Shown: piece after piece, positions 36,320-47,084 of the stretch
Layout of the letters: each line of letters opens with the position of its first letter
How positions within the stretch are numbered: the stretch's first letter is position 1
NCBI GenBank assembly: GCA_010015805.1
Contig: ML978128.1
Location: 1,116,001-1,180,000, forward strand
Direction: 5' to 3'
DNA from: Rhizodiscina lignyota
Taxonomy: Eukaryota > Ascomycota > Dothideomycetes > Aulographales > Rhizodiscinaceae
Length of the DNA stretch: 64,000 nucleotides
Made by a program: the position numbers and the translations under genes
The notes under the pieces: generated by a model
The model's input: only the letters and a program-made list of their open reading frames with translations
Told to the model about the DNA's origin: nothing
The model's database searches: none

Positions 36320-37066
36320 ATGGGCACGTCTCTGCCCTCTCCACGCCTGTTTCTCTCCAAACTCATCGCGTCGATTCCTTCTCGTCAAGCCGACTCATCA
36401 TCTCTCTCCTCATCTAATCCGTTGAAAGATTTGGAAGCTGAAGACCGCCAGCTGCTGCTGACGCTGCACGTTATCTTTCCGAATGAGCTCCTGCCGGCCT
36501 TGGATTTACTTGACGGCCGTCTTGTGACGCGCTTCAGAGTCGAGCGCGGCGCAGCGACCGCAGCGCGTTCTGACAGTAGCGAAGGTCGGTCCTTGGAAGA
36601 AGGTCTGAAGCATAGTCTTGTGCAGTCGGCGACTGTGTATTACGTCCAGTCTGCACAGCAGCGCTCGTCGTCGTACTCTCGATCAAGCAACCGCACGTAC
36701 GATCCCACGCCGACGAGTTATGAAGTGCGGCTTGACGCTTGGAACTGTTCCTGTCCGGCTTTCGCTTTCGCCGCCTTCCCATCTACGCTTGATGAGGACT
36801 CGGATACCGAGCACTTGAACCGCTCGTCCGGCGGTGCTCGCGTCGCTGCTGCCATTTCAGGTACGACATGTGAACCTTGTTCAGCCACTGGAGGAGACAC
36901 ATGGCTGTTCGGAGGGCTCTCGAGAGGTGATACGACTCCGCCGGTCTGCAAGCACTTACTCGCTTGCGTCCTCGTCGACAGGTGTAAGATGTTCTCCTCC
37001 TTTTTGGACTCGAAGACGGTCAGTGTCGAAGAGGCAGCTGGATGGGCAGCGGGATGGGGTGGTTGA
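36320..37066 (+). CDS. SWIM-type zinc-finger protein (Sws1/Shu2-like)
   Basis: Single exon, 248 residues from the ATG (MGTSLPSPRLFLSK). The SWIM pattern CxC...CxH is visible: WNCSCPAFAF at about residues 141-150 and PVCKHLLACVL at about 208-218, separated by a Ser/Gly-rich insertion. Upstream, YEVRLDAWNC provides the beta strand that precedes the first Cys pair. SWIM proteins of this size in fungi include the Shu-complex subunits Sws1/Shu2, which promote Rad51 filament assembly in homologous recombination; residues 45-75 (LLLTLHVIFPNELLPALDLLDGR) fit their N-terminal region. The assignment to that complex is inference; the zinc finger itself is clear. Confidence 0.8.
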   Translation: MGTSLPSPRLFLSKLIASIPSRQADSSSLSSSNPLKDLEAEDRQLLLTLHVIFPNELLPALDLLDGRLVTRFRVERGAATAARSDSSEGRSLEEGLKHSLVQSATVYYVQSAQQRSSSYSRSSNRTYDPTPTSYEVRLDAWNCSCPAFAFAAFPSTLDEDSDTEHLNRSSGGARVAAAISGTTCEPCSATGGDTWLFGGLSRGDTTPPVCKHLLACVLVDRCKMFSSFLDSKTVSVEEAAGWAAGWGG

Positions 37067-38039
37067 GGAACAAGCTGAACTGACCAATGGGACATGCCCA
37101 TTTATGGACGTCGAAGAAATGAAGCTCGTCGGGGTCTGCGATTAGCAATTTCCGACATCTAGAACGATCAAAGCCGCCAGTCTCCACGGTCACACCACTT
37201 CTTTCCAGCGAAGGCTCCACCCTTGTCTTCATCTCCGTCCCGATATGAAGGTACAAAGAGACGTTCATATGGTTCGCCTCGTGGACACGCTGAAAGAGAT
37301 GATCGTTGCCGCATTGGGTGCGTGAAAGGAAGCATCAGGTGTCTCGGGTACTCATCCGATGGGCTACCTCTTCAAAGGATATACCCGCAATACTCGTGGG
37401 CAAGGAGGCAACTGCTGCCGAGCGACAAGGGTGCGAAATTGAAGCTGTCAGATGCAAGGGCGCTATGAATGCATCGTGCATCGAGAATGTAGCGTGGGAA
37501 ATGAGACCATTTGACGTCATGTATTTCACGAAGAATGGCGTTGCAATTGCGGACCAGAGATGCAAATTGTTGCAGAAAGTGCTCTAAGTGACCCACGATA
37601 CGTTTTACATTATATTACAGCATAGTATACATGATAATAACTATCGTACAAAAGTGCGCCCTGCGTGTCTGAGATGCCTCCACCTCCCCTCATTAGCTAT
37701 CTCGTACAATCAATGAAAGATTCATGTTCTCGTCCGTATGTACGTATTGTATGTATGAAGCAATACAGCGAAAGTATGTACCTCGGATTCGCAAAGATCA
37801 ATAGCATCGAGCGGTCCATTCTGTTCCATATGTTCAGTGAACGTCCTCCTCTTATTTCCAAAGGCAGCGCGCGGCATGCCATGCATCAATTTGACGTGGT
37901 GAGAAGCCTCTGCCTCAGAGGGCACACAGGTCCTCACCCAATAACTTGGTAAGGTCGGGAGGGCTCCTTCGAACCGCGGAGACACTTACTCCAGCTACAT
38001 CCCGCCCTACTTTACAAGTTCGTTGCTTGGCCTGGCATG
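37067..38039. other. Convergent intergenic region, no gene seen
   Basis: Between the SWIM gene (+) and the metalloprotease (-), tail to tail. Only short random-looking frames on both strands. AT-rich, weakly polyA-signal-like sequence near 37600-37640 (ACATTATATTACAGCATAG) may belong to 3' ends. Confidence 0.45.
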
Positions 38040-39038
38040 TTAATGGCCAGACCTATACATCGGCCAGAGAGTCTGCATGCGCTGGGCCTGGTCGTCCGTA
38101 AAGCCCTGGTAGCAACTATCGAACGAGTAATCCATGATGTTGTGGATTGAGTCGACGCCCGGCTGATCTGGGCAGCTGTCCTTCGGCGGGCTGGTTGGGC
38201 AGCCGTCGGTCGATGTGCTCTGAGCAGGCGTGTCGGCGATCAAGTCTCCATCACCAGTGCAGCTGTTGCCTTCGAAGACATGCATGAGGCCGAGCCAGTG
38301 GCCGGTCTCGTGCACGGCGGTCTGGCCTTCGTTGTACATGTCGATGTTGCCGCCGGGCATGGTGTTGGCGTTGACGTTGCATCCATCGTTGGCATACGCC
38401 GACGGCGGCACGGTTCCGGTGATCTGACTTGGCAGCGTGCACTGGCCGAGGATGTCGCCGGAAAGGTCGGTCTGGAAGTAGATGTTCAAAGACGCGTACG
38501 TGCCCTGTCTGAGAGCGTTCTTCATGGCCAGGTCATCCGCCGTAGCGGCGCCTACGGCCCACACGTCGTTGGCCGTAAAGCTGGTGTTCAGCAGGTTGAA
38601 GTTGATATTGTACGCGCTGTACGCCTTGTTCAATGCCTGGATCTGATTGGTGGCCATGTCCTGCGTGACGCTGGAGACGCTAGTCGGGTCGGTCTTGGTG
38701 ACGATATGGAAGTACGTATCCACAGAAATGGGTGAAGACTGCCTCTTGTAGTGATACCGGTCCTTGCCTCCAGGGGCACCTTTGGCCTTGCTCTGATGCA
38801 GCTGTTTCGACGTTTGAAGAAAATGATCCGAAGCATGTGTGATGTTGGTGCCACAGTCGAAATGCTTGTAGACCTTCTTTGGACCTTGACCTGCCGTACT
38901 ATGCGAGGTGCTGGTGGCTTGGCTTCCAGTCTGCGCAGATGTACTGGCCTTTGACGATTGGCCGAGGGAAGACGAGCTTGCGGCGTTCGCGACGCTGGCT
39001 GCAATGCCGAGCGATGCAAGGATAAGCGATATGTACAT
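38040..39038 (-). CDS. Secreted M43 metalloprotease (pappalysin/MEP1 type)
   Basis: Single exon, 332 residues. MYISLILASLGIAASVANA is the signal peptide; a Ser/Thr-rich stretch and a propeptide follow, ending near YHYKRQSS, where KR could be a processing site. The zinc motif HETGHWLGLMH at about residues 241-251 is the HExxHxxGxxH signature of metzincins, and IMDYSFDSCYQGF further on is the Met-turn region, both as in fungal MEP1 proteases of family M43B. YFHIVTKT near the start of the mature enzyme and the Cys-containing loops (GDGDLIADTPAQ...CP...SCPDQPG) are also family traits. Predicted extracellular protein degradation; MEP1 relatives in pathogens degrade host surface proteins. Confidence 0.93.
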   Translation of the reverse strand: MYISLILASLGIAASVANAASSSSLGQSSKASTSAQTGSQATSTSHSTAGQGPKKVYKHFDCGTNITHASDHFLQTSKQLHQSKAKGAPGGKDRYHYKRQSSPISVDTYFHIVTKTDPTSVSSVTQDMATNQIQALNKAYSAYNINFNLLNTSFTANDVWAVGAATADDLAMKNALRQGTYASLNIYFQTDLSGDILGQCTLPSQITGTVPPSAYANDGCNVNANTMPGGNIDMYNEGQTAVHETGHWLGLMHVFEGNSCTGDGDLIADTPAQSTSTDGCPTSPPKDSCPDQPGVDSIHNIMDYSFDSCYQGFTDDQAQRMQTLWPMYRSGH

Positions 39039-39726
39039 GGTTGGGTCTTGTATTTACGTGATGCCCAGAAAGAATGTACAATACGAAATCGTCACCGGAG
39101 TTCGGTGAAGGTAGATTTTGAGAGGGTAAAATATTGACAGTAATTTTTGATAATTGATTTCTCGTTGAGAGTAGAGAATGACTGACTTGACGAGATGGAA
39201 AAGGGGAGATCGTGAGACATCTTATACCGATGACGATGCTCGGTCTGGAATTCATCCATCATCACACTTTTCCTTTCCCAAGCTATCCACGAGCACGCTT
39301 TTCCTTTCCCAATTTTTTTTTCTTTTGGCAAGTGGAACCACGACAGAACCAAATCGTGGGGTCCTTTGTAACACCTTGATATTTCTGACGCAAATAGCAA
39401 AACTTCACTTGAACAAAGATTCAGGATCTTCAGTCTTGGCTCGTAGCGCCACCCCTAGCCTGTACACGAGCTTTCTAGACCAAGGTCCACCGCATCAATT
39501 GGATAGTAAGAAAATACAATTGACATCAATTGAGAAAATTTGCTTTGCACGAGAGAGCAGGGCGGCGAAATAAATGACGATTTACATATCTCATTGCACC
39601 GCAACAAAGAAGACTTAAAAGGGGGGCCTCCCAACTCCCACTGCGCCGGTAACCCATCCAAACCCATTTAGGTGAGGCTCTCATAACAATTGCCGAAGAA
39701 CGGCATGAACGCGCGCTGATCTGATC
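39039..39726. promoter_or_regulatory. Metalloprotease promoter with direct repeats and CAATTG sites
   Basis: A 15-base word, CTTTTCCTTTCCCAA, is present at about 39268 (as ACTTTTCCTTTCCCAA) and again at about 39298 (as GCTTTTCCTTTCCCAA). CAATTG occurs at 39496, 39517 and 39527, three times in 37 bases. No coding sequence is supported. Both sets lie upstream of the metalloprotease and downstream of the CDC50 gene, so control of the protease is the likelier role. Confidence 0.45.
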
Positions 39727-41299
39727 TTATGCCCGCATTTCCGCTTCACCAGGTCGCAAGCTCCTGCCGGTCGTGGTTGCCGTCGCGGGTTGATCGAAAG
39801 TGAGGTACGTGTGATCGCCAAGTTTCCTGCGACGCAGCAGTTAGATCCGAGATCTACGTTCTTTGTCGCGCACGGTGCGATGGGGGCGTCATACCTTGGT
39901 TTGATGAGGTGCAGCACCGTGAAGAGCGCACCCAATACGATGCAAAGGCCACCGACCACGACGTACGCAATACCTAAGAATGGGTTCTTTCCGCCCATGA
40001 CAGTCCTTGTTGAAATAAGGACCGACTTTGTTCCGCCATACTCATTGACAGGGAAATCTGAGACATTTCAGTAAAGGAATTCTGAAACATTTGATGGGTC
40101 GGGAGCTTACTGTCTTCGATGGTGATCTCGTACCTGCCGGCCCGCATCGTCTCATTATCATTCCTCAGCGCCAGTTTGCTGAACCTTGGCAGCCCAGCGG
40201 TTCTCATCCAGACTTGAAACGCTTCCCAGGTGTGGAGGTCGGGGATTGGGTTGTTATCAGTGTAGTTCTTGGGGAATTTGGTTTTCCAGTTGGGAGGCGG
40301 CACCACTTCATCATTCGCGTATTTAGTCTTGCCGTACAAGTCCTTATCACTGCTCCATGCGATGCCCGTTGATGTCATGTTGTACGTTACGTTTTGTGCG
40401 TTGAGCAGTATAGGGTTGGTATAGGAATCGTTGAAAAGCGAGTTCGCGATCAGACCGCAGGGGTATATGGCCTTGCCATCGACCGTTTTGAGTGGGTCGC
40501 AATCGCTTCCATCGATCGTGGAGTTGCTTCTGAAGTCTCCCTTCAACTGGTTCTGATCAAAGCTCTTGACATATCGGCGATGGTTCTGGTAGAACTCCGT
40601 CAAGCGATAGTAGAGAAGAACTGGCGGCCCAATATCGTGCTGGATTTCGAACTGTATCTGGCACTGTGGGATGGGAGTGCGCTCGCCGTCGAACAACTGG
40701 ATAGTATTATTCCGCCTCCACTGTGCCGGTTGTGGTGCTCCAGAGTTGTTCGAAGATTTGAAATAGCTGCTGACTTTATTCGAGGGAATGTCTGCCCAGG
40801 TGTTGTTTGGCGCGTCGTTAAAGCAGTTTGAGTAGTCTATCGAAATCTCCTCAACCTACCGGACGTTGATGTATCAGCCACGTGTATCTCCATAACGGTG
40901 CAGTTTAAGTCCCACCTGTGAGCTTGCCCATAACAACAGGCCCCCGATAGGAGCAAAGATGACTCCAACGATGTATAAGAGTGGTAGGACAGTCTTCGGC
41001 GTGAGAATAGGTCTGTGGAAACACCAAGTATCAGCAACAAGTTCCGGCGCATGTTCAACCAGATGCTCCACTTACTGCCATGCCTTTAACCGCTGCTGCC
41101 TGAACGCAGTATCTACACATCCATAAGCCACAATGTATCTTATACCTCAGGCCCAACATTGTTTGCCTGGGCCTCTATCGAAAGACGACGTACTTGGTGG
41201 CCTCCTGCTCTTCGTCTTCTGCTCATGTTCCTGCTCGTTCGGGTCCTGGCGCTCTATCGAGCTCGCGCGGCCTGGGATTTCTAGGTCTGTCTGCGACAT
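39727..41299 (-). CDS. CDC50/LEM3-family phospholipid-flippase subunit
   Basis: Six coding exons (41299-41194, 41112-41076, 41012-40916, 40855-40111, 40057-39895, 39826-39727), 415 residues. All introns are GT-AG with matching phase; exon 2 is only 37 bases. CDC50 proteins are obligate partners of P4-ATPases that move phosphatidylserine and phosphatidylethanolamine to the cytosolic leaflet. Family landmarks: [25 protein letters not shown]1 at ~56-80, a glycosylated lumenal loop with [17 protein letters not shown]...[35 protein letters not shown] and [11 protein letters not shown], then [15 protein letters not shown] leading into TM2 (~358-380), ending [14 protein letters not shown]. An upstream exon (ATG at 41448, GCCATGG context, GTGAGT donor) could add about 25 residues in frame. 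Confidence 0.93.
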
Positions 41300-42121
41300 C
41301 TTGAGTGTCGCCGGGGCATCCGGCTTGTGAAAAAGGGCGGGGTTGAGCTCTGTGGAAGTTGTGAGGTTCAACTGTTGTCAGCGCTGAGGTTGAAACGCAT
41401 CCGCGCTACTCACGTCTTGGGATCCGTCCCGGCCGTGCAGCCGCCATGGCTGCGCCACGCAGAGCGTCAGCAGTTATTCAGCGTCACAATTCACACTTAA
41501 TCACATTTCAAATCACATTTCAAAAATATTATTTCAATGAAGATTTGATTTATCAAGGAGATCAATCGTTCTATTGGGGGGTCATGCATGTGAACATGCA
41601 TGTGAACATGATGAAATTCAGGGCGTATTATCGCCATCCATCTCAGTGAATCATTCTGAGCCGTTTCCATGGTGCCATTGCCAATGATGCTACCAATGCC
41701 AATTCCGCCGTGCTGTGCTGTGCTGGGGGTATCGAGAGGAGTAGTACATAAAATAACAAAGGAAATCATCCGAGACGCAATGCCGTGTAACCATCAGAGT
41801 GTAAGTACAATAATGAAAATGTGCTGTTGCAGGGAAGCACCCGTCAGTGTCCCGCATAAACAAGCAATTTCCGAGACAACCTTATCCTGAGCTCCAATCC
41901 TGCGTTGACAAGTGTCGCTGTGCTTGGATATTGCCAAAAAGTAAAGGCAACCATCGATCTCGATGGGAGCCCGAAAAAGAAAGGCATGATGAACATCTCA
42001 TAACCATGCATATCAATCGTGAGTGAATGTCGTGAATGCAGCCGTTGCTGCCCGTTGAAGCCAGTCCCAATCTGTTGCAATGCCGCCGAAACCAATCTTA
42101 ACCTAGGGGACAAGTCCTGAT
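41300..42121. other. Intergenic region upstream of the CDC50 gene
   Basis: Contains the possible extra 5' exon of the CDC50 gene near 41406-41448. At about 41583-41612 the 12-base word CATGTGAACATG is repeated. 41480-41560 is AT-rich (TTTCAAATCACATTTCAAAA). Nothing coding is supported between 41650 and 42121. Confidence 0.45.
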
Positions 42122-43264
42122 TTACAAGTATTGCTCGAAGTACTTCGGATTGAACCATCCGACTTTGTCAAACGCCGTCCACAGCTTGCTTGCCTTGTTG
42201 ACGTCAATCTTGCAGGCCTGCTGAGCATCGGTCTTTCGGAACTCTTTACCGATACGGAGCGCACTGAGGCGTGCCTGGAAGATTCGTCGCTTGCTGCAGA
42301 GGTACGTTGCACATGACAGTCTAAGCCGAGCGGCGCAGTAGAGTTCAGCCTCGTGGAGGAGATGACGATCCGGATCAGCTGACAAATCAATTGTTCCGAC
42401 TCTCCAGTCAACAGAAAGGCTCTTGTTATTGTTTGGTGGAAGAGAGCTGACGGGTGGAGAGTAGTCGGGAATAGCATGATAGTCAACGTCGTCGCGGCTT
42501 GTCGGTGCCTTGACAGGCTTCGGCGAGGGACTCTCGTAGAGGTCGAATGAGTCAGAGATAATGCTCTTCGGAGTATCGCGCGGTGCACGAGGGATGCGAA
42601 CTGGTCGAGGCGCCCTCGGAAGTCGTGGAAGGGCGATTGGCTTCTGCTTTCGAATCGTCGTGAATGGAGCAGGCGCCAGTTTCCTCAGAGGCTGACTCGA
42701 AGTGATTGTTCGCTTTGCCACTCGGTTCTTCGGACCATACCGGTCCAAGTGCTTCCTCTCTCTTGCCAGCCACGCCTTCGGGTCTTTGTTGTAGGCCTTC
42801 GCAACGCAAGATACGGCGAGGAGGTATTCATCGCGAGTTGGTCGAAGCGGAGCCGGACTAGTTCTCATGTGCTGCTGGATGACCTCGTCGAAGGTGTTGC
42901 TCTGCTCTTGAGGGAACAATGGGAAGTCCGAGCCAATTGTGCCATCCTGGCTGAAGAGCTGAGGATCCTGGACTGCTTCGTCGACATCCTCAATGTTCTC
43001 TTTCTGCTCGGAAGGCGACACAGGCGGCGAAGGAGGAAGAGGATCGGTTGGGTCGCGATGCAGCTTGGTGGCAGTCGATTGGGGCGTTGGAAGCTGTCGA
43101 CCCTGGGGGAAGGCGTCAGAGGCGAAGGAGGAGAGAGGCGTCAGCGCGTTTGCTGGATTAATTGGCGAGCTGAAGCTGTCCATTTTCTTCAATTCTGGTG
43201 GTGAGAGTAGAGAGGAAACTGAGAAAGACTTCATCGAAAGAGGGTTTTGAGAGGAAGATGCCAT
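42122..43264 (-). CDS. SWIRM-domain protein (FUN19/Laf-like)
   Basis: Single exon, 380 residues, ATG at the start of a Ser/Pro-rich N-terminus. The C-terminal ~80 residues (DLSADPDRHLLHEAEL, then LRLSCATYLCSKRRIF, ARLSALRIGKEFRKTDAQQ, VNKASKLWTAFDKVGWFNP) form a SWIRM helix bundle of the type found in yeast Fun19 and fission-yeast Laf1/Laf2, proteins linked to Sin3-type histone deacetylase complexes. DEYLLAVSCVAKAYNKDPKAWLARER at ~145-170 is a second conserved helical patch typical of this family. Basic Pro-rich linkers (LPRLPRAPRPVRIPRAPRD) lie between. Function as a chromatin-complex subunit is inferred from family membership. Confidence 0.85.
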   Translation of the reverse strand: MASSSQNPLSMKSFSVSSLLSPPELKKMDSFSSPINPANALTPLSSFASDAFPQGRQLPTPQSTATKLHRDPTDPLPPSPPVSPSEQKENIEDVDEAVQDPQLFSQDGTIGSDFPLFPQEQSNTFDEVIQQHMRTSPAPLRPTRDEYLLAVSCVAKAYNKDPKAWLARERKHLDRYGPKNRVAKRTITSSQPLRKLAPAPFTTIRKQKPIALPRLPRAPRPVRIPRAPRDTPKSIISDSFDLYESPSPKPVKAPTSRDDVDYHAIPDYSPPVSSLPPNNNKSLSVDWRVGTIDLSADPDRHLLHEAELYCAARLRLSCATYLCSKRRIFQARLSALRIGKEFRKTDAQQACKIDVNKASKLWTAFDKVGWFNPKYFEQYL

Positions 43265-46200
43265 TGCTCGTTTGTAATGCGTATGCGCAGTCGCCCGTCG
43301 TGTGCTCTGGAAGCGCGTGGTATATTATGTCGTGCTGCGAAATGCGGATTGCCGGCGTTAAGCGGACGTCGGAAGCCGGTGGAAAGTCAGCGTATAAGGA
43401 TGAGTCGAAGGCTGACCGCTGTGGCGAGGCGTGTTATAACTAGGCTGCGGCGCGGTGCGTGTCTTCGAAGTTCCTTTTGGCTCTGTTGGTGCCTGGCGGC
43501 GTCGCTGTGAGGAGTCACAAATATCGGTGGAGTGGCCTGGTGCAATTGTCGATGTGGTACAATCGGTGCTGGCACCGTCGATCAACCCATGTGAAAGCGG
43601 CAGTCAATTGAGAAGCGGCACTCGTCAATTCGCCAGCGACGCTCAGCGTAAGGGTGGAAGAAGGCGGAAAGAGGACAGAAAGCTGGCACAAAGAACAAAG
43701 GGGCTGAGCTTATGTAGTATATGGGGGGTCAGGCTGTTCTTGTGTCGCAGTCAATAGGCAGGCAGCAGGACAAAGCCCATGACGCGAAGCCTCTGAAACA
43801 AAGGGCAGCCCGAACAAGAATAGAATCAGGGAACAGGATAAGGAAAGGCGGCGACAGCCCCAGGCCACGGCGGAGAGGGCGAATAGAGAGGAGGCATCGC
43901 GGCGCTTCGATGGCAGTCGTCGCCGCCTGACAAATGGACAGCTGGACTGCTGTTACACTCGCTCGCGCTGGAAGGGAGCGTGTGCGAATGGCCGCGCGCT
44001 TTGCCACCCCTGAATGGCGAGGGGAGGGCCCGTCTCCGTCGCCAGGATCAGGCAGGCTTACAGGGCACACCCCCTCGCATCTCACGCTGGCGCCGAGGGA
44101 GGAGAGTGTGTGTGTGATGTGCTCGAATGAGCGCGCGGTCGCAAAGGTCGAGATGGGATGGGCGAGTGCCGGAGTTGGATGGCTGCTAGCGTGTGGCGCC
44201 GAGTGCAACACCCTTCCCTGCCAGCCTTCCCCACTGCATGATCTCGCCTTGCGCGATGCTCCCTTCAATTGACCCCTTCAATTGACCTCTGCCCATTGCT
44301 CAATTGATGCTGCTGTGTCGCATACCCTCCTCTCCGCGCTCAATCACCCGCCAGCTCGCCGGTGCCAGCGCAATTGGCCTGCTGCGCCCGACGCCGTCGA
44401 CACACCGTGTCCCGACACGTGGCTGCCAGCTTAGCTGGAGTCACCGGTACCCAACTGCCTGCCTGTAGCGAGGCTGCGCTCGCTGGTACCTCTGCCATCC
44501 ACCGCCAGAAGCGCGGCCTTCTGTTTGCTGCCTCGCAATCAGCCGACCAAGACATCGCGGTGAGCGGTCATGCACTTAGCCATCCCATCTCCGCAACCGC
44601 GAGACAAGGTTGCCTCACACGACGCTGCTGCACACCCGCTCACAAGGCTGAAGTCATGCGCAGTCATCAATTGGACTGTTCGCAATCCTTCATACAACAC
44701 CACTCGCGGACGAATTCTGGGGCTCCCCATTGATCCACGCGGACAGTATCTGATCCGCGTCGTAGTCATCCTTGCAGCACTCCGATTAGGTATTGCGGCG
44801 TTAAGTAAACCCTCCGAGCTCCATGCCACTACCATCTGCCTGGCGCATCCGGCAGGCCACCGTTTGCAGGCGGTCTTATACGAGCCTGTTCTATGCGCTC
44901 TCGAATCGAGTAGGTAGGCTGCCAAAAGGGGCTGCTTCCAATTGCTCCAATCGCGGCGCGCCCGCTGGATGTTTGACACGTCTCACCACCTCCCAATGGC
45001 GTCATGCCACTCCTCCAATTCCGCCTTTTGCTGGGACCAACTGGCAGCTAGCCTGCGGCTGGCTCCCCACGCGCGAGCTAACGGATACAATAAAACGCAT
45101 GTGAACCTAACAGCATGGAGCCAAGTGTCCATCTGACAATAGCACCCAAGCGAACGAACAGCATAATCAATCGCGCACCACCGCTCCCGAGTCAGTCTGG
45201 GTCGGTCTGACAAGTGCAACACCTGCCAGGTCCCATTCCCCCGAACGAGCAGCTCGAGCGAGGCACGAGACCCTGTGGTGGTGTGCAGTTTCCGCCGATC
45301 GTGCCTAAACGCCCCCATTCCGCGGCGGACGTCTAGTCGCGATACGAGCGCCCGTCCGGCTACCGAGAGACGTGATTGTGTGGGGTGTTCCGGTGACTGA
45401 TAGCGTTATCGGGGCGTGAGCCTTTAGTGATCACCACGACCCAGATGCCGCCGTTTGCACGCTCAATTGGGCTTCAATGGCATGATCTGGTCGCTGAGGC
45501 ATGTGCAATTGACCCTCCTCCCCTTGTGCCTCCATGCCAATTGAAGGTGCGAGTGCAGGATCTAGGTGCTGATTTGCCGTATTGCTTGCATTTGCGTGGC
45601 GCTGTGCCCGAGATCATCCCGCATGATTGGCGCCAGCCCTCCTGCGTTTTGACAGTGTGGAGGCGGGCCTGGCGGCGGCACGAACCCTGAGCCAATTTGC
45701 ACCTTGCGCAACGGCGACCCGTTCCTGGGTACCCCATCGGACGCGGCGCGGCGAACAGACCACTGTCCCGCAACGGCAATGCGATTCACCTGGAGATCTG
45801 GGATATATGCTCGCCGTCTCGGCCGCTGCACAATTATTTGCATGCGCTGCTAAAAGCTGAGCTGCACCTTTGCGCCCTCTAGACGCTGCCGGCATGAATG
45901 TGTAATCACGCGAAATGATCAGCCGAGCCCTAGGCGTGAGAGCCAGAGTAAGCCGGCCAGGTGGTGATATCCGCCAGGTTGGTGTTTCAATGCCGCGGCA
46001 ATCGAGATAGGGGGAGGCTGAAGAGCCTCATCGTAAGACGGGAAAAAGGTAGTTCATGTCGCTATGCAGGAGGGCAATGCTATTTCACTGCTGTGACGGA
46101 AAATTGGACACGACATACGACGTGCTTGGTTTGCTCTTTCTGCGGGACGTTTCAGAGTGTGAGTTCTCGTACGACCATGAATCGTTTAATTGTGATTAGT

Positions 46201-47084
46201 CTATGAGAGAACTAATCTCAATGCTTCCGGATGTTTGCCAGCAGAGCCAGGCTCAAAGACTTCCGCTCTGACCGTTGGTGCGAATTCATATCGAATGTTA
46301 CACTTACCTAACTTCTCTGCGCGAAGCAAGAGCAATTGAGGCTATTTAATCTTAGCTTTCAGTCATCAACTCTGATAGGTGGACACGCTAATAGTGTAGG
46401 TATTGACAAGCTGTACAATGTAGGTGGGTTGATCCGTTTGAGTGGATGCTATTCGACATCAAACCGGCTGGGATCGACGGATATGCTCCCTTCGGAGCTG
46501 AGGCGCGCTGCACGTAATCGCCCACAAGTCATCTTCAACTATTTCCTATCAATTCATTAGACTTTCCACTTTTGTACAATCAGTTGTTCAGTCTTAGTCC
46601 GTTCGAAGGGCACATTACAAATGCGGGCTAGTTAACCTCCCGTCCACCTAAGCTCACGGAAGGGTGAGGCTGTGACGGATGACGGCGGATGGGGTGCCCA
46701 TGAACTCTGAAGTCATTAGGAAGAGCATTATATGATATGAATGCTATATGCCGCATCTCGTTCGTGTCTTCGTTCGAATTTCCAATCAAGCCGAAGGAAC
46801 TTCCCATGTGTCCCCGCAATGAATAGGATTCCGAGTCATCTGGCTCGCCAATCCGTCTCTTAGTCCGTCCCAACTCTTACACTGTCTGACTCTATACGCG
46901 TGCCCGCAAGCCTTTCCCGTAAACGCAATCCGATCTAAATACGAGCATTGTACAATCTCGCCGACTCCGTGACTGCTCAAAAGCCTCCGAACCATCTCCG
47001 AACCCGCTTGCACAGCCTCATACGGGAGGCAGGTGGAAAGAAGTTCAAACGATGGTAAGTCCAAACTCAACTCTCATTGAGAGG
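43265..47084. other. 3.8-kb non-coding region rich in CAATTG
   Basis: No gene is supported on either strand; open frames here are short and have skewed compositions. The hexamer CAATTG occurs twelve times, at 43543, 43605, 44266, 44279, 44301, 44371, 44668, 44939, 45464, 45506, 45538 and 46333, against fewer than one expected by chance in 2.8 kb. Several are extended to TCAATTGA or TTCAATTGACC. The stretch is upstream of the SWIRM gene and downstream of the PAF-acetylhydrolase-like gene, so it is probably a long regulatory region or contains a non-coding transcript. Confidence 0.6.

Noticed and set aside
39681-39895. Continuous open frame through the last intron of the CDC50 gene
   Set aside because: Read-through gives an atypical basic tail; splicing at 39894/39827 restores the conserved [11 protein letters not shown] end.
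41583-41612. Short tandem CATGTGAACATG
   Set aside because: Only two copies; too small to call a repeat element.
43930-45900. Many overlapping 60-150 codon frames on both strands
   Set aside because: High Ala/Arg/Pro/Cys content, few charged clusters, no motif; the product of GC-rich non-coding DNA with few stops.
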